From Blastococcus aurantiacus (GTDB taxonomy: Bacteria > Actinomycetota > Actinomycetes > Mycobacteriales > Geodermatophilaceae), in NCBI RefSeq assembly GCF_900102425.1, contig NZ_FNBT01000001.1:656764-720763 (forward strand): 64,000 nt of DNA, in the 5' to 3' direction. The stretch's first letter is position 1, and each line of letters starts with the position of its first letter. Position numbers and translations under genes: made by a program. Positions 36,527 to 45,450 of this stretch are shown here, in pieces. Below the pieces are notes generated by a model, which saw only the letters and a program-made list of their open reading frames with translations, did not search any database and was not told the origin of the DNA.

Positions 36527-36637
36527 ATGGTTCCCAGCACCGGGTCCGAGACGCTCGACGTCGTGCTGCAGCTGGCCGTGATCGCCGCACTGCTGGCGTC
36601 GCTCGTACTGCTGGTGAGGAACTACCGAGGCCGCTGA
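36527..36637 (+). CDS. Small single-span membrane peptide
   Basis: 36 residues beginning MVPSTGSETLDVVLQ, then a hydrophobic helix (LAVIAALLASLVLLV) and a basic RNYRGR end, giving an N-out, C-in topology. TAGGCT lies 6 bases before the ATG, the same leaderless arrangement seen at better-supported genes here. It is divergent from DUF3046, and its last 16 bases overlap the convergent MFS gene. No family is recognised. Confidence 0.5.
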   Translation: MVPSTGSETLDVVLQLAVIAALLASLVLLVRNYRGR

Positions 36638-37914
36638 GGTCGCAGGGCGACCGACGCCCAGATCACGGCGAGCGGGAGGACCAGCGCCGCCGAGACGCCC
36701 GACACCAGCTCGAAGCCACCCCAGGCCAGGAGCGGTCCGCCCACCGCGCCCGACAGCGCCGCACCCAGACCCATCAGCAGGTCGGTGCCGCCCTGGGCGG
36801 TGGGACGCAGGTCGGCGCCCACGGACGCCGTCACCAGCGTGGAGCCGGCGATCAGGCCGCAGGACCACCCCAGCCCGAGCAGCAGGAGCCCGATACCGAG
36901 CTGCACCGAGCTCGACGGCCCGGCGGTCCCCGACACGGCTGTGGCAACCAGCAGCAGGACGCCGCCCAGAGCCACGACCGTGGGGGCCCCGACGCGGTCG
37001 GCGAGCGCGCCGACCAGCGGGGAGAACAGGTACATGCCGGCCACGTGCACGCTGATGACCAGCCCCACCACCCGCAGGACGGTTTCCTCGCTGCCTCCGG
37101 CGTGACCCATGTGCACCGGCGTCATCACCATGACGCCGACCATCACCGAGTGGGCGACGACCACGGACGTCAGGCCGAGCCGACCGGCCGGCGTCGCCCA
37201 CACGGCGCGCAGCGCCGGCCGGGTGGCCGTCCGCGGCGGAGGTGCCCCCGTGCCGCCACCCAGCCGCCGGGCGAGCACCAGCGGATCGGGCCGGAGCAGC
37301 GCGAGCAGGACGAGGGCGACGACGGCGAAGACGACGGCCGAGACGAGGAAGGCCCCGGCGAGGGCGGGGAGACCGAGAGCGGTGCCCACATCCGCCCCCG
37401 GTGCCGCCAGGTTGGGACCCAGGACCGAGCCGACGGTCGTCGCCCACACCACCATCGACAGCGCCCGACCGCGCTGCTCGGGTGCGGCCAGGTCGGCCGC
37501 CGCGTAGCGCGCCTGCAGGCCGCAGGCCGTGGCCGCACCGAAGAGGAAGAGCCCGGCCACCAGGAGGAGCAGTGAGGAAGCGGCGGCCGCCACGACCGTG
37601 ATGACCGCACCCAGGACGCTCACCGCGTAGCCGACGGCCAGTCCCGCGCGCCGGCCGGCGGAGCTGCTGATCCGGGCGAGTGGGACGGCCAGGACCGCCG
37701 CACCCAGCACGCCGGCGGTCTGGCCGAGGCCGGAGGCGCTGTCGGTGCCGGCCACGTCACGCGCCAGCAGGCCGCCCGCGGTGATCCCGATGGTGACGCC
37801 GAGGCCGGCGAGTGCGACGCTGCCACCGAGCACGCGCACGGTCCGTCGTTGCACCGCGGCGACGTCGGGGACGTCCCGGACGCCCGGTGCAGCAGGCCCT
37901 GCCGACGGTCGCAT
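36622..37914 (-). CDS. Major facilitator superfamily transporter
   Basis: 430 residues from the ATG at 37914, chosen over a GTG at 37932 because CAGACT lies 6 bases before it. Twelve spans can be drawn. AVPLARISSSAGRRAGLAVGY is the motif-A-like loop between spans 2 and 3, and SPLVGALADRVGAP is its C-half counterpart. The pattern fits the drug:H+ antiporter branch, so it is probably an exporter of unknown substrate. It is divergent from lhr with 122 bases between starts. Confidence 0.85.
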   Translation of the reverse strand: MRPSAGPAAPGVRDVPDVAAVQRRTVRVLGGSVALAGLGVTIGITAGGLLARDVAGTDSASGLGQTAGVLGAAVLAVPLARISSSAGRRAGLAVGYAVSVLGAVITVVAAAASSLLLLVAGLFLFGAATACGLQARYAAADLAAPEQRGRALSMVVWATTVGSVLGPNLAAPGADVGTALGLPALAGAFLVSAVVFAVVALVLLALLRPDPLVLARRLGGGTGAPPPRTATRPALRAVWATPAGRLGLTSVVVAHSVMVGVMVMTPVHMGHAGGSEETVLRVVGLVISVHVAGMYLFSPLVGALADRVGAPTVVALGGVLLLVATAVSGTAGPSSSVQLGIGLLLLGLGWSCGLIAGSTLVTASVGADLRPTAQGGTDLLMGLGAALSGAVGGPLLAWGGFELVSGVSAALVLPLAVIWASVALRPQRPR

Positions 37915-38036
37915 GCGCGGAGTCTGCCGCACGGGCGCCCGCGGGCCGAGTCGCTTTCGCCGCCGGCGCAGCCCGGTCGGGTGGTGGGGACCGCTCCGAC
38001 CGGCGAACTGTCGTACCCCGCGGGGACACTGGCTCC

Positions 38037-41000
38037 GTGGCCTCCCGCCAGACCTCCGCCTCGACGCTCGACCGGTTCTCCGAGCCGACCCGGGCGTGGT
38101 TCACCGGTGCGTTCCAGCAGCCCACGGCGGCGCAGGACGGCGCGTGGGACGCCATCAGCAGCGGCGAGCACGCCCTCGTGGTCGCGCCCACCGGCTCCGG
38201 GAAGACCCTCGCGGCGTTCCTGTGGTCCCTCGACCGGCTCAGCACGACGCAGCCGGTGGACGAGCAGTCCCGGTGCCGCGTGCTCTACGTCTCCCCGCTG
38301 AAGGCGCTGGCGGTCGACGTGGAGCGCAACCTGCGGGCTCCGCTGACGGGCATCGGCCAGGCCGCGGCCCGGCTCGACCTCCCCCGCCCGGAGATCCGCG
38401 TCGGCATCCGGTCCGGCGACACCCCGGCCGACGAGCGTCGCGCGTTCGCCAAGCGCCCCACCGACATCCTGATCACCACGCCCGAGTCGCTGTTCCTGCT
38501 GATGACCAGCGCCGCCCGCGAGGCGCTGCGCGGGGTGGAGACGGTCATCCTCGACGAGGTGCACGCCGTCGCCCACACCAAGCGCGGCGCACACCTCGCC
38601 GTCACCCTCGACCGGCTCGACGAGCTGCTGGAGCGCCCCGCCCAGCGGATCGGCCTGTCCGCCACCGTGCGGCCGATCGAGGAGGTGTCGACCTTCCTCA
38701 CCGGCGGCCGGCCGGTGCGCGTCGTGGCGCCCGCCTCGACCAAGCAGTGGAACCTGTCCGTGGTCGTCCCCGTCGAGGACATGGGCGAGCTGGGCCAGCC
38801 CACCGGCGAGCTCGAGGGCTCGGCCGCCGGCAACCAGCCGCGCAGCTCCATCTGGCCGGCGGTCGAGGAGCGGGTGCTGGACCTGGTGGAGGCCCACCGC
38901 AGCACCATCGTCTTCGCCAATTCCCGCCGGCTGGCCGAACGGCTCACCAGCCGGCTCAACGAGCTCGCCTACGAACGCGCCACAGGAGAGCCCGTTCCGC
39001 CTGGCACCAACGCGGCCGCGCTGATGGCGCAGGCGGGCTCCGGCGGTGGCATGCCCGACGACTTCCAGCCGGTCGCCGCGGCCCACCACGGATCGGTGTC
39101 CCGCGAGCAGCGGGCGATCGTCGAGGAGGCGCTGAAGTCCGGGCGGCTGCCCGCCGTCGTCGCCACCTCCAGCCTCGAACTCGGCATCGACATGGGCGCG
39201 GTCGACCTCGTCGTCCAGGTGGAGTCACCGCCGACGGTCGCGGCCGGCCTGCAGCGCGTCGGACGGGCGGGGCACCAGGTCGGGGCGGTCAGCCGGGGCG
39301 TGCTGTTCCCCAAGTACCGCGGCGACCTGGTGCAGTGCGCGCTGGTCGCCGAGCGCATGAAGGCGGGCGCGATCGAGTCCATCCGCTACCTGCGCAACCC
39401 GCTCGACGTGCTGGCCCAGCAGATCGTGGCCATCGTCTCCGAGCGCCCACGGACCGTCGACGAGGTCGCCGCGGTGGTGCGCCGGTCCGCGGCCTTCAGC
39501 TCGCTGCCGGAGTCCGCCCTGCACGCCGTCCTCGACATGCTGGCCGGGCGCTACCCCTCCGATGCCTTCGCCGAGCTGCGCCCCCGCCTGACGTGGGACC
39601 GCGTCACCGACACGCTGACCGCGCGGGCCGGCGCGCAGCGGCTGGCCGTCACCAGCGGCGGCACGATCCCCGACCGCGGCCTGTTCGGCGTCTTCCTGGT
39701 GGGCGGTGAGGGCACCGGCGGACGGCGGGTCGGCGAGCTGGACGAGGAGATGGTCTACGAGTCCCGCGTGGGCGACGTCTTCCTCCTGGGCTCGTCCTCC
39801 TGGCGCATCGAGGACATCACGCACGACCGCGTGCTCGTCACCCCGGCGCCCGGGCAGCCGGGCAAGATGCCGTTCTGGCACGGGGACGCTCCCGGCCGGC
39901 CGCTGGAACTGGGCCGGGCGCTCGGCGCGTTCCTGCGCGAGGTCGGGACGGCGACGCCCGAGGCCGGCCTCGAGCGCGCCCGGGCCGCCGGCCTGGACGA
40001 GTGGGGCGCGGCGAACCTGCTCACGTACCTGACCGAGCAGAAGGCGGCAACCGGCCACCTCCCCGACGACCGCACGCTGCTCGTCGAGCGGTTCCGCGAC
40101 GAGCTGGGCGACTGGCGGCTGGTCGTCCACTCCCCCTTCGGCGCCCAGGTGAACGCCCCCTGGGCGCTGGTGCTGGCCGCCCGGCTGCGCGAGCGGTACG
40201 GGGTGGACGTCGCCTCGATGCACTCGGACGACGGCATCGTGCTGCGGCTCCCCGACACCACCGGCGAACCGCCGGAGGCGGACCTCGCGGTGCTCGACCC
40301 GGACGACGTCGAGCGCGAGGTGACCGCGGAGGTGGGCACCTCGGCGCTGTTCGCCAGCCGGTTCCGCGAGTGCGCCGCCCGGGCCCTGCTCCTCCCCCGT
40401 CGCGACCCGCGCCGGCGCACCCCGCTGTGGCAGCAGCGCCAACGCGCGGCCCAGCTGCTGTCGGTCGCCAGCGAGTTCGCCTCCTTCCCCATCACCCTCG
40501 AGGCCGCCCGCGAGGTGCTGCAGGACGTCTACGACGTGCCCGGCCTGGTCGAGCTGATGCGCGACGTGCGGTCCCGCCGCGTGCGGGTGGCCGACGTGCA
40601 GACCGAGACCGCCTCGCCATTCGCCCAGTCGCTCCTGTTCGGGTACGTCGGGCAGTTCCTCTACGAGGGCGACGCCCCGCTGGCCGAGCGCCGCGCGCAG
40701 GCGCTGGCCCTGGACACCGGCCTGCTCGCCGAGCTGCTGGGCCGGACCGAGCTGCGCGAGCTGCTCGACGGCGACGCGATGTCCGAGATCGAGTCCGAGC
40801 TGCAGCGGCTCCCCCAGCAGCGGCACCCGCGTGACGTGGACGGCGCCTCGGACCTGCTGCGGGGACTGGGTGACCTCACCGTCGCGGAGGCCGCCGCCCG
40901 CGGGGTGCCCGAGGAGTGGCTGGCCGAGCTCGTCGACGCCCGGCGTGCACTCCGGGTGCGCATCGCCGGCGAAGAGCGGCACGTCGCCATCGAGGACGCC

Positions 41001-42638
41001 GGCCGTCTCCGCGACGCCCTCGGCACCGCACTGCCGGTGGGTGTGCCCGAGGTCTTCACCGAGCCGGTCGCCGATCCACTGGGCGATCTCGTCGGCCGGT
41101 ACGCCCGCACCCACGGCCCGTTCCAGCCTCAGGAGGTGGCCGCACGGCTGGGTCTGGGCGTCGCCGTGGTCACCGCCACGCTGCAGCGTCTGACCAGCAC
41201 CGGCCGGCTCGTGTCCGGCGAGTTCCGGCCCGGCGGCACAGGCCAGGAGTGGTGCGACGCCGAGGTGCTGCGCTCGATCCGCCGGCGCAGCCTGGCCAAG
41301 CTGCGCCAGGAGGTCGAGCCCGTGCCGATCGGCACGCTGGCCCGCTTCTCGCCCTCGTGGCAGGGCGTCGGCGGCCGGCTGCGCGGCACCGACGGCGTCC
41401 TGGCCGTCGTCGAGCAGCTGGCCGGCGCCATCGTCCCGGCCAGCGCGCTGGAGTCCCTCGTGCTCCCCACCCGCGTGCGCGACTACTCCCCCGCCATGCT
41501 CGACGAGCTCACCAGCGCCGGTGAGGTGCTGTGGGCCGGCGCCGGTGGGCTGCCCGGCGGCGACGGCTGGATCAGCCTGGTGCCGGCCGACCTCGCCCCC
41601 CTCCTGCTGCCCGAACCGCTGGAGCTGCCGGAGGCCGGCGGCTCGCTGCTCGACCTCCTCGCCGGTGGTCAGGCGCTGTTCTTCCGCGGCCTGTCCGACC
41701 TCCTCGGCGCGACCGACGACACCGCGCTGGCCGACCTGGTCTGGGACCTCGTCTGGGCCGGCGCGCTCACCAACGACACCCTGGCGCCGCTGCGCACCCG
41801 GCTGGGCGGCGGCGGCACGCACAAGAGGACGCCCGCTCCGCCCCGGGCCCGGCTGGAACGCTCGCGCTCGGGCCGCACCCGGCTCGGCCGCCCCGCGATG
41901 CCCACCCGCTCCGGTCCCCCGTCGATGGCCGGCCGCTGGTCCCGGCTGCCCGACCGGGAGGCCAACGCCACGCGCCGGACGACCGCCCGCGCCGAGGCGC
42001 TGATCGAGCGGCACGGCGTGCTCACCCGCGGCGCGGTGATGGCCGAGCAGGTGGCCGGCGGCTTCCCGGCGGTGTACCCGGTGCTGCGGGCGTTCGAGGA
42101 GAACGGCCGCGCCCGGCGCGGCTACTTCGTCGAGACCCTCGGCGCCGCGCAGTTCGGCACGCCCGGCTCGGTGGACCGGCTGCGCAGCTTCGCCGCCCCC
42201 GACCGGCTGCCCGGCGGTGCCGTCGTGCTGGCCGCGACCGACCCGGCCAACGTCTACGGCGCCGCACTGCCCTGGCCCGACCGGACGGCGGCTGTCGACA
42301 CCGACGCGGTCGACCTCGGCGAGGGCACCGGCACGACCCGCAAGGTCACCGGGCACCGCGCGGGACGCAAGGCCGGAGCGCTGGTGGTGCTGGTCGACGG
42401 CGAGCTGGTCCTCTACGTCGAGCGCGGCGGCAAGACGCTGCTGTCCTGGACCGAGGACGAGCAGACGCTCAAGGAGGCGGCGACGGCCCTGTCCAGTGCC
42501 GTCGCCGCGGGCGCGCTGGGCCGCATGGTCGTCCAGAAGGCCGACGGCGCCTCCGTGCACGAGTCCACGCCGCTGTCCGCGGCGCTCCAGGCCGCCGGCT
42601 TCAGCGCCACCCCCCGTGGTCTCCGGCTGCGCGGCTGA
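38037..42638 (+). CDS. lhr: Lhr-type superfamily 2 ATP-dependent helicase
   Basis: 1533 residues, the full length of actinobacterial Lhr. Walker A APTGSGKT (50-57), motif II LDEVH, motif III GLSATV, and motif VI QRVGRAGHQ define two RecA domains. After them come the winged-helix and Lhr-core regions (VYESRVGDVFLLGSSSWRIEDI is typical) and a long C-terminal extension with a basic linker (near residue 1280, rich in RSRSGRTRLG). Mycobacterial Lhr is a 3'-to-5' DNA translocase that unwinds RNA:DNA hybrids and belongs to the mitomycin-inducible set. GACACT lies 6 bases before the GTG, suggesting leaderless mRNA. The nei-type glycosylase gene follows at 43521, separated by a divergent APH-like gene. 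Confidence 0.95.
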   Translation: MASRQTSASTLDRFSEPTRAWFTGAFQQPTAAQDGAWDAISSGEHALVVAPTGSGKTLAAFLWSLDRLSTTQPVDEQSRCRVLYVSPLKALAVDVERNLRAPLTGIGQAAARLDLPRPEIRVGIRSGDTPADERRAFAKRPTDILITTPESLFLLMTSAAREALRGVETVILDEVHAVAHTKRGAHLAVTLDRLDELLERPAQRIGLSATVRPIEEVSTFLTGGRPVRVVAPASTKQWNLSVVVPVEDMGELGQPTGELEGSAAGNQPRSSIWPAVEERVLDLVEAHRSTIVFANSRRLAERLTSRLNELAYERATGEPVPPGTNAAALMAQAGSGGGMPDDFQPVAAAHHGSVSREQRAIVEEALKSGRLPAVVATSSLELGIDMGAVDLVVQVESPPTVAAGLQRVGRAGHQVGAVSRGVLFPKYRGDLVQCALVAERMKAGAIESIRYLRNPLDVLAQQIVAIVSERPRTVDEVAAVVRRSAAFSSLPESALHAVLDMLAGRYPSDAFAELRPRLTWDRVTDTLTARAGAQRLAVTSGGTIPDRGLFGVFLVGGEGTGGRRVGELDEEMVYESRVGDVFLLGSSSWRIEDITHDRVLVTPAPGQPGKMPFWHGDAPGRPLELGRALGAFLREVGTATPEAGLERARAAGLDEWGAANLLTYLTEQKAATGHLPDDRTLLVERFRDELGDWRLVVHSPFGAQVNAPWALVLAARLRERYGVDVASMHSDDGIVLRLPDTTGEPPEADLAVLDPDDVEREVTAEVGTSALFASRFRECAARALLLPRRDPRRRTPLWQQRQRAAQLLSVASEFASFPITLEAAREVLQDVYDVPGLVELMRDVRSRRVRVADVQTETASPFAQSLLFGYVGQFLYEGDAPLAERRAQALALDTGLLAELLGRTELRELLDGDAMSEIESELQRLPQQRHPRDVDGASDLLRGLGDLTVAEAAARGVPEEWLAELVDARRALRVRIAGEERHVAIEDAGRLRDALGTALPVGVPEVFTEPVADPLGDLVGRYARTHGPFQPQEVAARLGLGVAVVTATLQRLTSTGRLVSGEFRPGGTGQEWCDAEVLRSIRRRSLAKLRQEVEPVPIGTLARFSPSWQGVGGRLRGTDGVLAVVEQLAGAIVPASALESLVLPTRVRDYSPAMLDELTSAGEVLWAGAGGLPGGDGWISLVPADLAPLLLPEPLELPEAGGSLLDLLAGGQALFFRGLSDLLGATDDTALADLVWDLVWAGALTNDTLAPLRTRLGGGGTHKRTPAPPRARLERSRSGRTRLGRPAMPTRSGPPSMAGRWSRLPDREANATRRTTARAEALIERHGVLTRGAVMAEQVAGGFPAVYPVLRAFEENGRARRGYFVETLGAAQFGTPGSVDRLRSFAAPDRLPGGAVVLAATDPANVYGAALPWPDRTAAVDTDAVDLGEGTGTTRKVTGHRAGRKAGALVVLVDGELVLYVERGGKTLLSWTEDEQTLKEAATALSSAVAAGALGRMVVQKADGASVHESTPLSAALQAAGFSATPRGLRLRG

Positions 42639-42651
42639 GCGACCGGACGAC

Positions 42652-43440
42652 TCACGGATCGGCGTCCCAGAGCAGCCGGTAGTACGCGAGCCGTACGGGA
42701 TCGGGTTCGATCCCGTACGCCTCCAGCAGCGGGCGCTCCCACCCCGGCCCGTAGTTCCAGCCCGTGCTCCAGGTGGCCACCGCGAGGTCGGCCCACCGGT
42801 CGGCCACGCCCAGCGCCCCGAGGTCGACGTGCCCCGACCAGCGCCCGTCGTCGCGGAGCAGCGTGTTCGGCGCGCAGGCGTCGCCGTGGCAGACCACCAG
42901 CCGGTCGACGTCCGGGACGTCGGCCAGCCTGGCCAGCACCTCGGCGGGCGACAGAGCGGCATGCTCCGACGAGAACCGCTCCCGACGCATGGAGGCCGGA
43001 CGCACCGCCGCGACGCGGGCGCCCGCCGACCAGTCGAACGGGCAGTCGGCCACCGGCAGGGCGTCGTGCAGCGCCCGCAGGCCGGCGCCGATCGCGTGCA
43101 CGGCGGGCCCCGGGTCGGCCAGCCAGCGCGGGTCGACGGCACTGCGGCCCGGCAGTCCCGCGGTGAGCAGCCACTCCCCGTCGACGTCCGCGCCGTGCCC
43201 CAGGACCACCGGAACCGGCGTGAACCGGGCGGCCCAGCGCAGCCGTTCCACCTCGCGCCCGAGCGACAGCCCGCTGCCCGCCGGAGCCCACTTCACGAAC
43301 CGCCGCTGCGGACCGTCGCCGAGCTCCCAGGTGAGGCCGCCGAGCTGGTTCCGCCAGACCGGAGTGAGCTGCGCGGTCCCGACCACGGCGGCGACGGACG
43401 CCGGCACCTCCACCGGCTCGGCCGGTCGCCCCGCGATCAC
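42652..43440 (-). CDS. APH(3')-like aminoglycoside phosphotransferase family kinase
   Basis: 262 residues. The kinase active-site motifs are those of the APH(3') group: VVCHGDACAPNTLL (Asp187 catalytic, Asn192) and GHVDLGALGVADRWADLA (Asp206 in the DxG position). RRFVKWAPAG near residue 50 gives the ATP-binding lysine. The HGDACxPN and D-x-G-x-x-G-x-ADR-x-x-DLA spacing is closer to true APH(3') enzymes than to general kinases. Whether it phosphorylates aminoglycosides is unknown; chromosomal homologues are common in actinobacteria. The GTG start at 43440 lacks a clear signal, so the start is uncertain. It is convergent with lhr, with 13 bases between. Confidence 0.82.
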   Translation of the reverse strand: MIAGRPAEPVEVPASVAAVVGTAQLTPVWRNQLGGLTWELGDGPQRRFVKWAPAGSGLSLGREVERLRWAARFTPVPVVLGHGADVDGEWLLTAGLPGRSAVDPRWLADPGPAVHAIGAGLRALHDALPVADCPFDWSAGARVAAVRPASMRRERFSSEHAALSPAEVLARLADVPDVDRLVVCHGDACAPNTLLRDDGRWSGHVDLGALGVADRWADLAVATWSTGWNYGPGWERPLLEAYGIEPDPVRLAYYRLLWDADP

Positions 43441-43520
43441 CCCGCGGATGCTGCCACGCTCACAGGCACGGGCGGCCCGATCACCGGCGCCGTCGCGATC
43501 CGCAGAGGATCATGGTCGTC

Positions 43521-44378
43521 GTGCCCGAAGGAGACACCGTCTGGTTGGCGGCCAAGCGCATGAACCAGGCGCTGGCCGGCGCCACCCTGCGCAGGGGCGA
43601 GTTCCGCCTGCCGCAGCTGGCCGCCCTCGACCTCGCGGGCGCCACCGTCCGCGAGGTGGTCCCCCGCGGCAAGCACATGCTCATCCGGCTGGCCGACGAG
43701 CGCACGCTCCGGACGCACTACCGGATGGACGGCAGCTGGCACATCTACCGGCCGGGCGCGCGCTGGCGCGGCGGGCCCGGCTATGACGTCCGTGTGGTGC
43801 TGGCCACCGACGAGTGGGAGTGCGTCGGCTACCGGCTGCACGACGTCGAGATCGTCCCCACCAGCGACGAGGGCCGGCTGGTCGGGCACCTGGGGCCCGA
43901 CGTCCTCGGGCCGGACTGGGATCTGGAGGAGGCGCTGCGCCGGCTCCGGTCGCACCCCGACGAGCAGGTCGGCGTCGCCATCCTCGACCAGCGCAACCTG
44001 TGCGGCCCCGGCAACCTCTACAAGGTCGAGTCGCTGTTCCTCTGCGGGGTGCATCCCTGGGCCCGGGTGGCCGACATGGACGCCAAGCTCGAACCGCTCG
44101 TGACCCGCGCCCGCACCCTGATGCTCGCCAACCGCGACCACCCGGAGCAGAGCACCACGGGCGATCTGCGCCGCGGCCAGGACCACTGGGTCTACGGCCG
44201 CAAGGGCAAGCCCTGCCGGCGCTGCCGCACTCCCGTCCTCATGGGCGACCAGGGGCCCCACACGCAGGAGCGGGTGACCTACTGGTGCCCCCGCTGCCAG
44301 GCGACGGACGCCCCGATCGACCCGCTGGCCCGCACCGGTGAGCCGGGGCGGCCGCGGCCGCTGGCGACGCCCGGCTGA
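43521..44378 (+). CDS. nei: Fpg/Nei-family DNA glycosylase/AP lyase (Nei2 type)
   Basis: 285 residues. I place the start at GTG 43521, not at the in-frame ATG 43512. Catalysis in this family needs Pro as residue 2 with Glu3, and GTG-CCC-GAA gives M-P-E-GDTV. GATCAT 7 bases upstream fits a leaderless start. Further features are the helix-two-turn-helix with LDQRNLCGPGNLYKVESLF and the C-terminal zinc finger CRRCRTPVLMG with CPRCQ and the HTQERVTYW segment. It removes oxidised pyrimidines and cleaves the resulting abasic site. It is often found next to lhr in actinobacteria. Confidence 0.92.
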   Translation: MPEGDTVWLAAKRMNQALAGATLRRGEFRLPQLAALDLAGATVREVVPRGKHMLIRLADERTLRTHYRMDGSWHIYRPGARWRGGPGYDVRVVLATDEWECVGYRLHDVEIVPTSDEGRLVGHLGPDVLGPDWDLEEALRRLRSHPDEQVGVAILDQRNLCGPGNLYKVESLFLCGVHPWARVADMDAKLEPLVTRARTLMLANRDHPEQSTTGDLRRGQDHWVYGRKGKPCRRCRTPVLMGDQGPHTQERVTYWCPRCQATDAPIDPLARTGEPGRPRPLATPG

Positions 44379-44397
44379 TCCATCCCTGACGCGGCGC

Positions 44398-44427
44398 GGG
44401 CGGCCTCCGGGGAACCGGAGACCGCCC
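44398..44427. terminator. Terminator hairpin between nei and pspA
   Basis: A 13-bp stem with one mismatch (GGGCGGCCTCCGG and CCGGAGACCGCCC) around a 4-base loop lies between the convergent genes. Confidence 0.7.
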
Positions 44428-44462
44428 ACGACGGCGTGCGCGCCCGAAGGGGGCGCCGGTGA

Positions 44463-45305
44463 TCAGGCCGGCTCGGGCCGCTCGACCGGCTGCGCCTGCC
44501 GCTGCTCGGCCGACTGCTGCTGAGCGGCGGGCGACCCCTGCTCGAGGGCCGCCGCCGGTGCGCCGCTCTCGACCGCCTGCGTTCCGCCGCCCATGGACGC
44601 GCGGATCTGGTCCAGCCGCGAGGCGCCGGCCACGTCGAGGGTGGCCTTCTCGACCTCGAGCATCCGGCCCTCGACCGAGCTCTGCGCCAACTCCGCCTGC
44701 CCGAGGGCGTTGGCGTAGCGGGCCTCGATCTTGTCGCGGACCTCGGACAAGCTGGGGGTGTTCCCCGGCGCCGAGAGCTCGTTGACCTGCTTGAGCGAGC
44801 TCGCCACGTGCTCCTGCATCTTGGCCTGCTCGAGCTGGCTCATCAGCTTGGTCCGCTCGGCCAGCGTCGTCTGCAGCCGCATGCGGCTCTGCTCGACCGC
44901 ACCGCGGGCCTGCTCCGCGGCCTGCAGCGCCTCGTCGTGGCTGCGCTTGAGGTCCTCCATGGACTGCTCGGCGGCGACGAGCTGGGTGGCGAAGGCCTGG
45001 GCGGCGTTCTCGTACTCGGCGGCCTTGGCGGCGTCACCGGCGGCGCGGGTCTTGTCGGCGAGGGTGAGCGCCTGGCGCGCCGAGGACTGGAGCTTCTCGA
45101 CCTCGCCCAGCTGCCGGTTGAGCCGCATCTCGAGCTGACGCTGGTTGCCGAGCACGGCGGCGGCCTGGTTGGCCAGCGACTGGTGCCGTTGCTGCTCGGC
45201 CTCGATCGCCTGCGCGATCTGGATCTTCGGATCGGCCCGCTGGTCGATCTGCGCGTTGGCCGACGCGGTGAGGTACTTCCACAGCTTCACGAACGGGTTG
45301 GGCAT
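44463..45305 (-). CDS. pspA: PspA/IM30 envelope-stress protein
   Basis: 280 residues. The N-terminal amphipathic helix ([21 protein letters not shown]) leads into a long coiled coil ([36 protein letters not shown] and on), ending in a Gln/Ala/Pro-rich tail. It binds stressed inner membranes as an oligomer, as does Rv2744c in Mycobacterium. AGGAGGAACC precedes the ATG. ClgR (encoded at 47499) controls the equivalent gene in mycobacteria. Here the two are 2 kb apart and on the same strand, with pfkB, GNAT and tetR between them rather than adjacent. Confidence 0.93.
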   Translation of the reverse strand: MPNPFVKLWKYLTASANAQIDQRADPKIQIAQAIEAEQQRHQSLANQAAAVLGNQRQLEMRLNRQLGEVEKLQSSARQALTLADKTRAAGDAAKAAEYENAAQAFATQLVAAEQSMEDLKRSHDEALQAAEQARGAVEQSRMRLQTTLAERTKLMSQLEQAKMQEHVASSLKQVNELSAPGNTPSLSEVRDKIEARYANALGQAELAQSSVEGRMLEVEKATLDVAGASRLDQIRASMGGGTQAVESGAPAAALEQGSPAAQQQSAEQRQAQPVERPEPA

Positions 45306-45450
45306 GGTTCCTCCTGCTCCGGCACCGAAGCCGGGGATGGGTGGCCGGCGCGGCGGTGTTCGTCGTCACCATCGTCCCAGGTGGGTGCCATGGCTGGCCA
45401 ACGGGTCGACACGGACGGTGGAGAGGGACGCAGCCACCTACGGTTGGTCC

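Noticed and set aside
39225..43142. A 1305-codon open frame opposite lhr
   Set aside because: Antisense shadow of the Lhr gene and the APH-like gene; Ala/Gly/Arg-rich with no domain.
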